Origin: Polyangium sp. y55x31
GTDB lineage: Bacteria; Myxococcota_A; Polyangia; Polyangiales; Polyangiaceae
Length of the DNA: 38,385 bases
Reading direction: 5' to 3'
NCBI RefSeq assembly: GCF_029946505.1
Contig: NZ_JARZHG010000062.1
Coordinates: 1-38,385 of the forward strand
Shown: piece by piece, positions 28,983 through 36,664 of the stretch
Layout: every line of letters starts with the position of its first letter
Position numbering within the stretch: the first letter of the stretch is position 1
The notes under the pieces: model-generated
Seen by the model: the letters and a program-made list of their open reading frames with translations, nothing else
Database searches by the model: none
Told to the model about the DNA's origin: nothing
Program-made: the position numbers and the translations under genes

Positions 28983-31163
28983 ATGCATGCGATCACGCAC
29001 AACCCGCTGACCCTGCTCATCTTGCAGATGACGGTCGTCGTGGCCCTGTCACGGCTGCTCGGCGCGCTGCTCCGGCGGATCGGCCAGCCCATGGTCATCG
29101 CCGAGATCACCGCGGGCATCCTCCTCGGCCCCTCCCTCCTCGGGTGGCTCTCGCCGGGCGTCATGGATGCGGTCTTCCCGAAGACCTCGATGCCCGTTCT
29201 CGGCATGGTGGCGCAGGTCGGGCTCGTGCTCTTCATGTTCCTCATCGGGCTCGAGCTCGACCCGAAGCTCCTCAAGAACCGCGGCCACGCCTCGGTCGTC
29301 ATCAGCCACACGAGCATCGTCGTCCCCTTCGCGCTCGGCGCCCTCGCCTCCTCGTGGCTCCGGAGCCGCCTCTCCGAGCCCGACGTGCCGTTCAGCTCCT
29401 TCGCCCTCTTCATGGGCGTCGCCATGAGCATCACGGCCTTCCCGGTCCTCGCGCGTATCCTCGCCGAGCGCCGCCTGCTCCGCAGCAAGGTCGGCGCCCT
29501 CGCCATCACCTGCGCCGCCGTCGACGACGTCACGGCCTGGTGCCTGCTCGCCTTCGTCGTCTCCACGGTCCGCGCCACGGGCCTCGACGGCGCCGTGCGC
29601 ACGACCGTGCTCGCCCTCGGCTACATCGCCGTGATGCTCCTCGTCGTGCGGCCCTTCCTCGCGCGGCTCGGGGCGCGTGTCGGATCGCGGCAGCCCGTCA
29701 ACCAGAACGTCGTCGCGATCTCGCTCCTGCTCTTGCTCGTCTCCAGCATGGTCACCGAGGCCATCGGGATCCATGCGCTCTTCGGCGCCTTCGTCCTCGG
29801 CGCCGCGATCCCCAAGGACGGCGGCCTCGCCGAGGCGCTCGCGCACAAGCTCGAAGACGTCGTCGTCGTGCTGCTCCTGCCCCTGTTCTTCGCGTACAGC
29901 GGCCTCCGCACGCAGGTCGGCCTCCTGTCGAGCCCGCAGCACTGGGGCATCTGCGCCCTGCTCATCCTGCTCGCCTGCCTCGGCAAGTTCGGCGGCAGCG
30001 CCATCGCCGCGCGGTTCACCGGCCTCGGCTGGCGCGAGTCGAGCGCGATCGGGATCCTCATGAACACCCGCGGGCTCATGGAGCTTGTGGTCCTCAACCT
30101 GGGCCTCGATCTCGGCGTCATCTCGCCGACGCTCTTCACGATGATGGTGCTGATGGCGCTCTTCACCACCTTCATCACGACGCCCCTCCTCCAGCACATC
30201 TACCCGTTCGAGCTCTTCGCCAAGGAGGTCGCCGACACGCCCGAGGCGACGCCCGTGCCCGCGACCCAGACGCCGCCCTTCACCGTCGTCATGTGCGTCG
30301 CCGACGATCGCACGGGCCCCGGCATGGTCACGCTCGGCCACGCGCTCGGCGGCCCCGAGGCGGCCGAGCGGCTTTACGCGCTGCACCTCATCAATCCCGA
30401 CGATCGCGCCTCGTTCGTCCTGCGCCAGGAGCGCGGTGACACCACGGGCGACGGCGAGCCGCTCGCGCCGCTGCTCGCGCGCGCCGCGTCCCTCTCGGTC
30501 CCCGTAAAACCCCTGAGCTTCGTCTCCGGCGAGCCCGCGGTCGACATCTGCCGCGTCGCCGAGGCCAAACACGCCGATCTCCTCCTGCTCGGCTGGCGCA
30601 AGCCGCTCATCGGCAAGGCCGCGCTCTCGGGCACGGTCTACGAGGTCATGAAACGCGCGCCGGCCGACGTCGCCGTGCTCGTCGATCGAGGCCTGACGCG
30701 GATCCGCCGCGTCCTCGTGCCCTTCCTCGGCAGCGCGCACGATCGCGCGGCGTTGCGCCTCGCCCAGCGGGTCACGCACATCGCCGGGGCCGACGTGACG
30801 GTCCTGCACGTGGTCGCCAAGGGACGCGACGGCGGCAAACCGCTCGGCGCGAAGGCGCGCATGGAAGAGGTCTTCCGCGAGCCCGGGGCCTCGGGCCAGG
30901 TCACGTTCGAGGTCGTCGAGCACGACGTCCCCTCCGAGGCGGCGCTCGCCGAGGCGGCGCGTGGTTATGACCTCGTCATCGTGGGCGCGGGGGCCGAATG
31001 GGGCCTCTCGGAGCGCCTGTTCGGCCTGCAAGCCGAGCGCATGATCCACGCCTGTCCCATCTCGCTGCTCGTGGTCCGCCAGCACGGCGAGGCTCGCGTC
31101 GCGGCCACGCGCGCCTCGCTCGCCGCGATCGTCCCGGCCGCGGGGGAACAGGCCTCCTCCTGA
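28983..31163 (+). CDS. CPA2-type cation:proton antiporter with USP domains
   Basis: 726 residues from the ATG at 28983, preceded by ggagg. Residues about 10-405 are a CPA2/KefB-like antiporter with about 12 helices; typical pieces are GQPMVIAEITAGILLGPSLLG, GLVLFMFLIGLEL, FPVLARILAE and AVDDVTAWCLLAFVV, the last including an Asp-Asp pair of the ion site. From about 430 to 726 lie two universal stress protein (USP) domains (FTVVMCVADDRTGPG..., then RVLVPFLGSAHDRAALRLAQ... and YDLVIVGAGAEWG), which in other proteins bind ATP or nucleotides and gate activity. It exchanges K+ or Na+ for H+; the ion is not fixed by sequence. The next gene, 8 nt later, encodes the XRE-EIIA regulator. Confidence 0.9.
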   Translation: MHAITHNPLTLLILQMTVVVALSRLLGALLRRIGQPMVIAEITAGILLGPSLLGWLSPGVMDAVFPKTSMPVLGMVAQVGLVLFMFLIGLELDPKLLKNRGHASVVISHTSIVVPFALGALASSWLRSRLSEPDVPFSSFALFMGVAMSITAFPVLARILAERRLLRSKVGALAITCAAVDDVTAWCLLAFVVSTVRATGLDGAVRTTVLALGYIAVMLLVVRPFLARLGARVGSRQPVNQNVVAISLLLLLVSSMVTEAIGIHALFGAFVLGAAIPKDGGLAEALAHKLEDVVVVLLLPLFFAYSGLRTQVGLLSSPQHWGICALLILLACLGKFGGSAIAARFTGLGWRESSAIGILMNTRGLMELVVLNLGLDLGVISPTLFTMMVLMALFTTFITTPLLQHIYPFELFAKEVADTPEATPVPATQTPPFTVVMCVADDRTGPGMVTLGHALGGPEAAERLYALHLINPDDRASFVLRQERGDTTGDGEPLAPLLARAASLSVPVKPLSFVSGEPAVDICRVAEAKHADLLLLGWRKPLIGKAALSGTVYEVMKRAPADVAVLVDRGLTRIRRVLVPFLGSAHDRAALRLAQRVTHIAGADVTVLHVVAKGRDGGKPLGAKARMEEVFREPGASGQVTFEVVEHDVPSEAALAEAARGYDLVIVGAGAEWGLSERLFGLQAERMIHACPISLLVVRQHGEARVAATRASLAAIVPAAGEQASS

Positions 31164-31171
31164 AGTACGCC

Positions 31172-31987
31172 ATGCACCTCGGCGCGACGATCCGCCTCTT
31201 GCGCCTCGACGCGGGGCTTTCCCTGCGGGACCTCGCGCAACGCATTGGCGTCTCCAGCGCCTACTTGAGCCGCGTCGAGCATGGCCACGACGCCGTCCCG
31301 ACGCCGGATCGGCTGGAGGCCATTGCGCGGGAAATCGGCGTACCTCCACGGCTCCTCGTGGGCGCCGCGCACAAGGTGGGTTGTGCCATCGAGGGATACA
31401 TCGAGGAGGTCCCGAGCGCGGGCATGCTCTTCCTCGACATCGCGCGCCGAAGGCTCGGGCCTGCGGAGATCGCGCGGATCCGCGCTTTCGTGGACCGCGA
31501 GTTTCCGGCGCCCGAGCGTCGCGAGGAGCGCCCGTCGCTCGCGCGCCTGCTCGCGCCGGAGCGCGTGATTCTGAAGCTCACGTGCCCCGGACTGGAGGAC
31601 GCGATCGAAATCGCGGCGAGCCGATTTCCGCGCCTCCGCGGGGGGCCGACCGTGCGGCGGATGGTGACGGAGATCTTGGCGCGGGAGCAGACGGCGTCGA
31701 CGGCGCTCGGGGGCGGGGTGATGCTCCCGCATGGCGTGTTTCCCTCGGCGGGTTCGTCGGCGGCGCTCGTGACGCTGGCGCGGCCGTTCGTCTTGCCCGA
31801 GGCGCCGGATGGCTTGCCGATTCGGCTGCTCTTGATCTTGCAGCTCGGAGAGCCGGGCCGCGCGGCGCTTTCGATGCTCGCGCACGTGGCGCGGCTTTCG
31901 AGTGATGGATTGGCCGATCGATTGGCCGCGGCGAACAGCCCTGCCGAAGTGATTCGAGAGGTCGAGGAAATCGAAGACGCGGGCTGA
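31172..31987 (+). CDS. XRE-family regulator fused to a PTS EIIA(Ntr)-like domain
   Basis: 271 residues, ATG at 31172, 8 nt after the antiporter stop; same operon. Residues about 6-62 form an XRE helix-turn-helix (RLLRLDAGLSLRDLAQRIGVSSAYLSRVEHG). Residues about 122-268 match EIIA type 2: ARLLAPERVILKLTCPGLEDAIEIAASRF, then REQTASTALGGGVMLPHG, where His187 is the equivalent of the phospho-accepting His of PtsN, and LPIRLLLILQL, HVARLSSDGLADRLAAANSPAEVI. EIIA(Ntr) proteins are phosphorylated by the nitrogen PTS and regulate K+ transport in enterobacteria. A DNA-binding EIIA beside a cation antiporter suggests direct phosphorylation-dependent control of that operon; inference. Convergent to terC with a 9-bp gap. 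Confidence 0.88.
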   Translation: MHLGATIRLLRLDAGLSLRDLAQRIGVSSAYLSRVEHGHDAVPTPDRLEAIAREIGVPPRLLVGAAHKVGCAIEGYIEEVPSAGMLFLDIARRRLGPAEIARIRAFVDREFPAPERREERPSLARLLAPERVILKLTCPGLEDAIEIAASRFPRLRGGPTVRRMVTEILAREQTASTALGGGVMLPHGVFPSAGSSAALVTLARPFVLPEAPDGLPIRLLLILQLGEPGRAALSMLAHVARLSSDGLADRLAAANSPAEVIREVEEIEDAG

Positions 31988-31996
31988 GCCGGGCGA

Positions 31997-32770
31997 TCAG
32001 GCCACGTCGGGCCCCGCCGTCCGCGTCGCCTCCGGCGTGTTCTTTCGCCGCTTCTTGCGGAACCGCATGTTGAGCAGCTCCACCCCGAGGGCGAAGGCCA
32101 TGGCGAAGTAGATGTACCCCTTCGGGATCTTCTGCCCCATCCCCTCGGCCACGAGCATCACGCCGATGAGCAGCAGGAACGCGAGCGCGAGCAGCTTCAC
32201 CGACGGATGCGCGAGGACGAATCCCGAGATCCCCTTCGCGAACAGCAGCATCACGCCCACGGAGACCATCACCGCGGTCACCATCACCCACATCTGCTCG
32301 GGCGGGATCATGCCTACGGCCGTGATCACCGAGTCGAGCGAGAACACCACGTCGAGCGCCAGGATCTGCGCGATCACGAGCCCCACGCTCGTCGCCTTGG
32401 ACCCGCCCCCGTGCTCCTCTTCCTCGTCCTTCTCGACCTTCGCGTAGATCTCGTTCGTCGACTTGCCCATCAGGAACAGGCCTCCGACGAGCAGGATCAG
32501 GCTCTTGCCCGAGATCGCGGCGCCCACGAGGGGCAACGTGAAGAGCGGCTTCGTGAGGCCCATCAGGAAGCTGATCGTGAAGAGCAGGCCGATCCGCATC
32601 ACGAGCGCGAGCAGGAGCCCCATCCGCCCCACGCGGTCTCTCTTGTCCGCCGGCAGGCGCGCCGTGAGGATCGAGATGAACACCACGTTGTCGATGCCGA
32701 GCACGATCTCCATCGCGCAAAGCGAGATCAGCGCGACCCACGTCTCCGGATCCTGGATCCCTGAAAGCAT
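31997..32770 (-). CDS. TerC-family integral membrane protein
   Basis: 257 residues, ATG at 32770. TerC family proteins are membrane proteins with conserved Asp-rich helices and are linked to metal (Mn2+) efflux and, from their name, tellurite resistance. The signature helices are here: LISLCAMEIVLGIDNVVFISIL near the N-terminus and LALDVVFSLDSVITAVGMIPP in the middle, both carrying the acidic residues thought to bind metal. A charged loop (VEKDEEEEHGGGSKA, about residues 110-125) separates the halves; further helices follow to RKKRRKN at the C-terminus. Mn homeostasis is inferred from family studies. In other bacteria terC is often Mn-riboswitch controlled; here the upstream DNA has an inverted repeat (32797-32849) but I could not verify that riboswitch. 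Confidence 0.92.
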   Translation of the reverse strand: MLSGIQDPETWVALISLCAMEIVLGIDNVVFISILTARLPADKRDRVGRMGLLLALVMRIGLLFTISFLMGLTKPLFTLPLVGAAISGKSLILLVGGLFLMGKSTNEIYAKVEKDEEEEHGGGSKATSVGLVIAQILALDVVFSLDSVITAVGMIPPEQMWVMVTAVMVSVGVMLLFAKGISGFVLAHPSVKLLALAFLLLIGVMLVAEGMGQKIPKGYIYFAMAFALGVELLNMRFRKKRRKNTPEATRTAGPDVA

Positions 32771-32796
32771 CCTCTCACACAGCCCTTTCGTAGCTC

Positions 32797-32849
32797 ATGA
32801 CCGGCACGGCGAACTCGTTGCGGGACCAACTATCGCACAAGCCGGTCAT
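32797..32849 (-). promoter_or_regulatory. Inverted repeat in the terC leader
   Basis: ATGACCGGC (32797-32805) and GCCGGTCAT (32841-32849) are perfect 9-bp inverted arms 35 bp apart, 27 bp upstream of the terC ATG. On the terC strand the arms could form a stem in the mRNA leader. A Mn riboswitch (yybP-ykoY) is a natural thought for terC, but the invariant GGGGAGUA is not present (ggggaatg instead), so this is only a candidate structure or operator pair. Confidence 0.35.
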
Positions 32850-32961
32850 TCCCCTCTAGGGCCTGCGTCCTCCCCTGGAAAGCTCCCGCTCCTACGTTTG
32901 CTTCGACACGCCCGGGGGCGAAAGCGGCAGCACGCGCGCGGGACACGACGCTCGCGGGGGC

Positions 32962-33300
32962 GCCGAGCGTCAACCCCTCCTGCCTATCGTGGCGAGCGCC
33001 CCCTGACGCGCGTCAATACCCGCTGCCCATTGTGGCGAGCGCCCCCTGACGAGCGTCAACCCCCGCTCCCCATCGTGATCAGCACCCCCTGACGAGCGTC
33101 AACCCCCGCTCCCCATCGTGATCAGCGCCCCCTGACGAGCGTCAACACCCGCTGACCAACCTGATCAGACCCATTCGACGTCCATCAACCCCCTCTGCGC
33201 ATCGTGATCAGCGCCCCCTGACGAGCGTCAACACCCGCTGTCCAACTTGTTCGGCGCCCCTGACGCATATCCACCCCTTCCGGACATCGTCGCGGGCGGA
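32962..33300. repeat. Eight tandem 43-bp repeats between terC and the sugar permease
   Basis: Units start at 32962, 33005, 33048, 33091, 33134, 33177, 33220 and 33262: seven steps, six of exactly 43 bp and the last of 42. Units 3 and 4 differ by a single base and the ends are more diverged, as in arrays that grow by unequal exchange. The best-kept element is TGACGAGCGTCA at each unit junction, a near-palindrome with TGACG and CGTCA arms; a GTGATCAG-like element lies about 27 bp further on. The period is not a multiple of three and the frames are not conserved, so it is non-coding. It fills the middle of the 616-bp divergent gap 32771-33386. Confidence 0.88.
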
Positions 33301-33386
33301 AAACCTCGGCGGCTGAGCTCCTCCGCGCCTCTCCGCGGCTGCAAGGCTCATGGCGCGCCTACGCCGGTCGTGAGAAGACAAGGGGC

Positions 33387-34649
33387 ATGGAGGCATCGAC
33401 CCCTCGGGCGGCGGCGGTCGCGGACGCCCCTTCCAAGACGTACGTCGGCGCGCTCGGCGTCGTGACCACGATCTTCTTCATGTGGGGCTTCATGACCTGC
33501 ATGAACGACATCCTCATCCCGCACCTGAAGAACGTGTTCCGCCTCGGTTATGCCGAGGGCGCCCTCGTGCAATTTTCATTTTTCTCGGCGTATTTCCTGA
33601 TGTCGCTGCCCGCCGGCAAGCTCGTCGCGCGGATCGGCTACAAACGAGGCCTCCCGCTTGGCCTCGCGACCGCCGGCGCCGGCGCGCTCCTCTTTTATCC
33701 GGCCGCGAGCCTGCCCTCGTATCCCTTTTTCCTCGCCGCGCTCTTCGTCCTCGCCACCGGAATCACGATCCTCCAGGTCACCGCGAATCCGTACGTCACC
33801 GTGCTCGGCCCGCCGGCCACCGCGTCGAGCCGCCTCAACCTGACGCAGGCCTTCAACTCGCTCGGCACCACCGTGGCGCCCTATTTCGGCGGTCATTTCA
33901 TTCTCGGCGCCGTGAAGCACGCCGAAGATCCCCTCGCCGAGGCGCACGCCGTCCGCCTGCCCTACCTCGGCCTCGCCGCCATGCTCTTCGTGCTCGCCGG
34001 CACGCTCGCGATCCTCAAGCTCCCGACGATCACGTCCGTCGAAGGCGAAGAAGCCAAACGAGGCTCCTTCCTCGACGCGCTCGCGTATCCGCAATTGCGA
34101 CGCGCCGCCGTCGGCATCTTCGTGTACGTCGGCGCCGAGGTCTCGATTGGCAGCTTCCTCGTCAATTTCTTCGCGCAGCCGTCGATCGCGGCCCTCACCG
34201 AGGTGCAGGCCGCGAAATACGTATCCCTGTATTGGGGCGGCGCGATGGTGGGCCGCTTCATCGGCTCGGCGGTCTTGCGCAAGTACGATCCAGGGCGGGT
34301 GCTCGGGGCGAGCGCGATCGTCGCGGCGCTGCTCGTGACGGCGACCCTCTTGCTGAACGGGCCCGTGGCGATGGGGACCATCCTCGCGGTCGGCCTCTTC
34401 AATTCGATCATGTTCCCGACCATCTTCGCGCTGGGCATCGAGGGCCTCGGCAAGCTCACGAGCCAGGGGTCGAGCATCCTCGTGATGTCGATCGTCGGCG
34501 GCGCGCTCATCCCCGTGATCTTCGGCTGGCTCGCCGACCGCATCGGCGTCCACCACGCCTTCCTGCTGCCCGCGCTCTGCTACCTCTACATCGTCCACTT
34601 CGGCTTTCGTGGATCACGCCGCGCGGCCGCTCCCTTGCTTCGCCATTGA
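33387..34649 (+). CDS. MFS sugar permease, FucP/GluP type
   Basis: 420 residues, ATG at 33387, ribosome site aaggggc nearby. Proton-linked sugar:H+ symporter of the fucose/glucose-galactose (FHS) family; 12 predicted helices with a long central loop (about residues 205-235). Family signatures visible: FFMWGFMTCMNDILIPHLKNVF with the Asp-Ile-Leu-Ile pattern, NPYVTVLG followed by SRLNLTQAFNSLGTTVAPYFGG, and WGGAMVGRFIGS. These match fucose permease FucP, glucose/galactose transporter GluP and related N-acetylglucosamine or mannose permeases; the sugar is not certain. Divergent from terC across a 43-bp repeat array, which may carry its regulatory sites. The nucleotidase gene starts 34 bp after its stop on the same strand. 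Confidence 0.9.
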   Translation: MEASTPRAAAVADAPSKTYVGALGVVTTIFFMWGFMTCMNDILIPHLKNVFRLGYAEGALVQFSFFSAYFLMSLPAGKLVARIGYKRGLPLGLATAGAGALLFYPAASLPSYPFFLAALFVLATGITILQVTANPYVTVLGPPATASSRLNLTQAFNSLGTTVAPYFGGHFILGAVKHAEDPLAEAHAVRLPYLGLAAMLFVLAGTLAILKLPTITSVEGEEAKRGSFLDALAYPQLRRAAVGIFVYVGAEVSIGSFLVNFFAQPSIAALTEVQAAKYVSLYWGGAMVGRFIGSAVLRKYDPGRVLGASAIVAALLVTATLLLNGPVAMGTILAVGLFNSIMFPTIFALGIEGLGKLTSQGSSILVMSIVGGALIPVIFGWLADRIGVHHAFLLPALCYLYIVHFGFRGSRRAAAPLLRH

Positions 34650-34683
34650 CAAGACCCCCCTCCCCGTTGCTCGTTTCCATGCG

Positions 34684-36549
34684 ATGCATCGCATACGTTC
34701 CGTTCGCGGATGGGTTTCTTCGGGACTTTTGGGCCTGATCGTCGTCGCCGGCTGTGGCGGCACGGAGACGCGGCCTTCTGACACCACCTCGTCCAGCTCC
34801 GGCGGCATGGCCGGCGCGGGCGGCATGGGCGGCGCCGGCGGCATGGCCGGCGCGGGGGGCATGGGCGGCTCCGGCGGCATGGGCGGTTCCGGCGGCATGG
34901 GCGGCTCGGGCGGCATGGGCGGCTCCGGCGGCGCCGTCGAGCCTCCGGTCCAGGTGCAGATCCTCGGCTTCAACGATTTCCACGGCGCGCTCGAACCCCC
35001 GCCGGGCAGCGCGGGCCAGATCACCCTCCCCGACGACACCACCGTCGAGGCCGGCGGCGCCGCCTATTTCGCGAAGCACGTCGCCTCTCTGCGCGCCGAA
35101 ACCCCGAATACCGTCGTGGCCTCGGCCGGCGACCTCATCGGCGGCACCCCGCTCCTCTCCGCCCTCTTCCACGACGAGCCGACCATTGGCGCGATGAACC
35201 TGCTCGGGCTCGACCTGAATGCCGTCGGCAACCACGAGCTCGACGAGGGCAAAAACGAGCTTTTGCGCATGCAAAACGGCGGCTGCCACCCGAAGGACGG
35301 CTGCCAGGGCAGCCCGGATTTCCCCGGCGCGAGCTTCGCGTTCCTCGCGGCGAACATCGTCGACGAGACGACCGGAAAGACCCTGTTCCCGCCGTACAGC
35401 ATTCGCACGTTCGAGGACGCCAAGGTGGCGTTCGTCGGGATGACGTTGAAAGCGACGCCGACGATCGTCGATCCCAGCGGCATCCAGGATCTCTCCTTCC
35501 TCGACGAGGTCGAGACCATCAATGCCCTCGTGCCCGAACTGCAGGCGCAAGGGATCGAGTCGATCGTGGTGCTCCTCCACGAAGGCGGTTATCCCACGGG
35601 CCATTTCGACGAATGCCCCGGCATCTCGGGGCCGATCGTGCAGATCGCGACGAACATGTCCGACGCCGTCGACGTCATCCTCAGCGGACACACGCACGAG
35701 GCGTACAACTGCATGATCGGGAGCAAGCTCGTCACGAGCGCGGCTTCCAATGGTCGCCTGCTCACGGACATCGATCTCGAGATCAGCCGCCTCACCGGGG
35801 ACGTGATCAGCAAAAAGGCGAAAAACGTGGTCGTCACGCGCGACGCGGCGGACACGCAGGTCGAGGCCTACGTGAATGGTTATGCCGCGCAGGTGGCGCC
35901 GCTCGCGGACAAGCAGGTCGGCACCATCACGGCGACGCTCAATCGGGGGCAGCCGCCGCTCGGCGCGAGCGTGTTCACGCTCGGCGTGGTGGTGGCCGAT
36001 TCGATGCTCGCCGCGACGAAGGATCCGGCGCAGGGCGGAGCCCAGATCGCCCTCATGAACGCGGGCGGCGTGCGGGCGAACCTGTCGTTCATGGCGGCCG
36101 CGGGCGAGGCGATGAACGGGATCGTCACGTACAAGGAGCTCTTCTCGGTCCTCCCGTTCAGCAATTCGATCGTGGTCATGAGCTTGACGGGCGCGCAGAT
36201 CAAGGCCCTGCTGGAGCAACAATTCGGGACCGATCGAAATGGCACCCCGTTCATCTACCTCCTGCAGCCGTCGAGCAATTTCCGTTATTCGTACAGCGCG
36301 AGCGCGGCGGTCGGGGCGAAGGTCGACGTCGCGTCCATCAAGATCGACGGCGCGCCGCTCGATCTGGGCACGACGTATCGGGTCGCGGTGAACAGCTACA
36401 ACGCGGCCGGCGGAGACGGCTTTTCCGTGCTGGCGATGGGCACCGATCGTATCGGCGGGGCGATCGACCTCGACGCGCTCCAGGCGTATTTCGTCGCGAA
36501 GTCGCCTGTCTCTCCGCCGGCCGTGGATCTCGTGCAGGCCTTGCCCTGA
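34684..36549 (+). CDS. UshA-type 5'-nucleotidase lipoprotein
   Basis: 621 residues from the ATG at 34684. Lipobox VAGC (signal about 1-23), then a Gly-Gly-Met/Ser tract (about 38-82). The metallophosphatase domain begins near residue 95 (ILGFNDFHGALE) with GDLIGG, GNHELDEG, LLHEGG and SGHTHE, the conserved metal and substrate motifs in correct order. The C-terminal 5'-nucleotidase domain (about 415-600) has MNAGGVRANL, YKELFSVLPFSNSIVVM and SYNAAGGDGFSVL. UshA-type enzymes hydrolyse nucleotides and UDP-sugars outside the cell to yield nucleosides and phosphate. Here anchoring by a lipid and a flexible Gly linker should place it on the cell surface for scavenging nucleotides from prey or the environment; that is inference. 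Sits 34 bp after the sugar permease, perhaps co-transcribed. Confidence 0.92.
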   Translation: MHRIRSVRGWVSSGLLGLIVVAGCGGTETRPSDTTSSSSGGMAGAGGMGGAGGMAGAGGMGGSGGMGGSGGMGGSGGMGGSGGAVEPPVQVQILGFNDFHGALEPPPGSAGQITLPDDTTVEAGGAAYFAKHVASLRAETPNTVVASAGDLIGGTPLLSALFHDEPTIGAMNLLGLDLNAVGNHELDEGKNELLRMQNGGCHPKDGCQGSPDFPGASFAFLAANIVDETTGKTLFPPYSIRTFEDAKVAFVGMTLKATPTIVDPSGIQDLSFLDEVETINALVPELQAQGIESIVVLLHEGGYPTGHFDECPGISGPIVQIATNMSDAVDVILSGHTHEAYNCMIGSKLVTSAASNGRLLTDIDLEISRLTGDVISKKAKNVVVTRDAADTQVEAYVNGYAAQVAPLADKQVGTITATLNRGQPPLGASVFTLGVVVADSMLAATKDPAQGGAQIALMNAGGVRANLSFMAAAGEAMNGIVTYKELFSVLPFSNSIVVMSLTGAQIKALLEQQFGTDRNGTPFIYLLQPSSNFRYSYSASAAVGAKVDVASIKIDGAPLDLGTTYRVAVNSYNAAGGDGFSVLAMGTDRIGGAIDLDALQAYFVAKSPVSPPAVDLVQALP

Positions 36550-36664
36550 CGCGCCCGCCGAGCGTCCGGCCGCGCGGATCCTGCACGTCCGTTGTGCCGG
36601 CGCCTCGAATTTCGTACACCTATACCTCAACCATTCGGCCTGCTTCTCTTGAAGGAGACTGCTC

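Noticed and set aside
32962-33300. CRISPR array
   Set aside because: Units are contiguous with no unique spacers between them, the period is a uniform 43 bp, and no cas gene is in the window.
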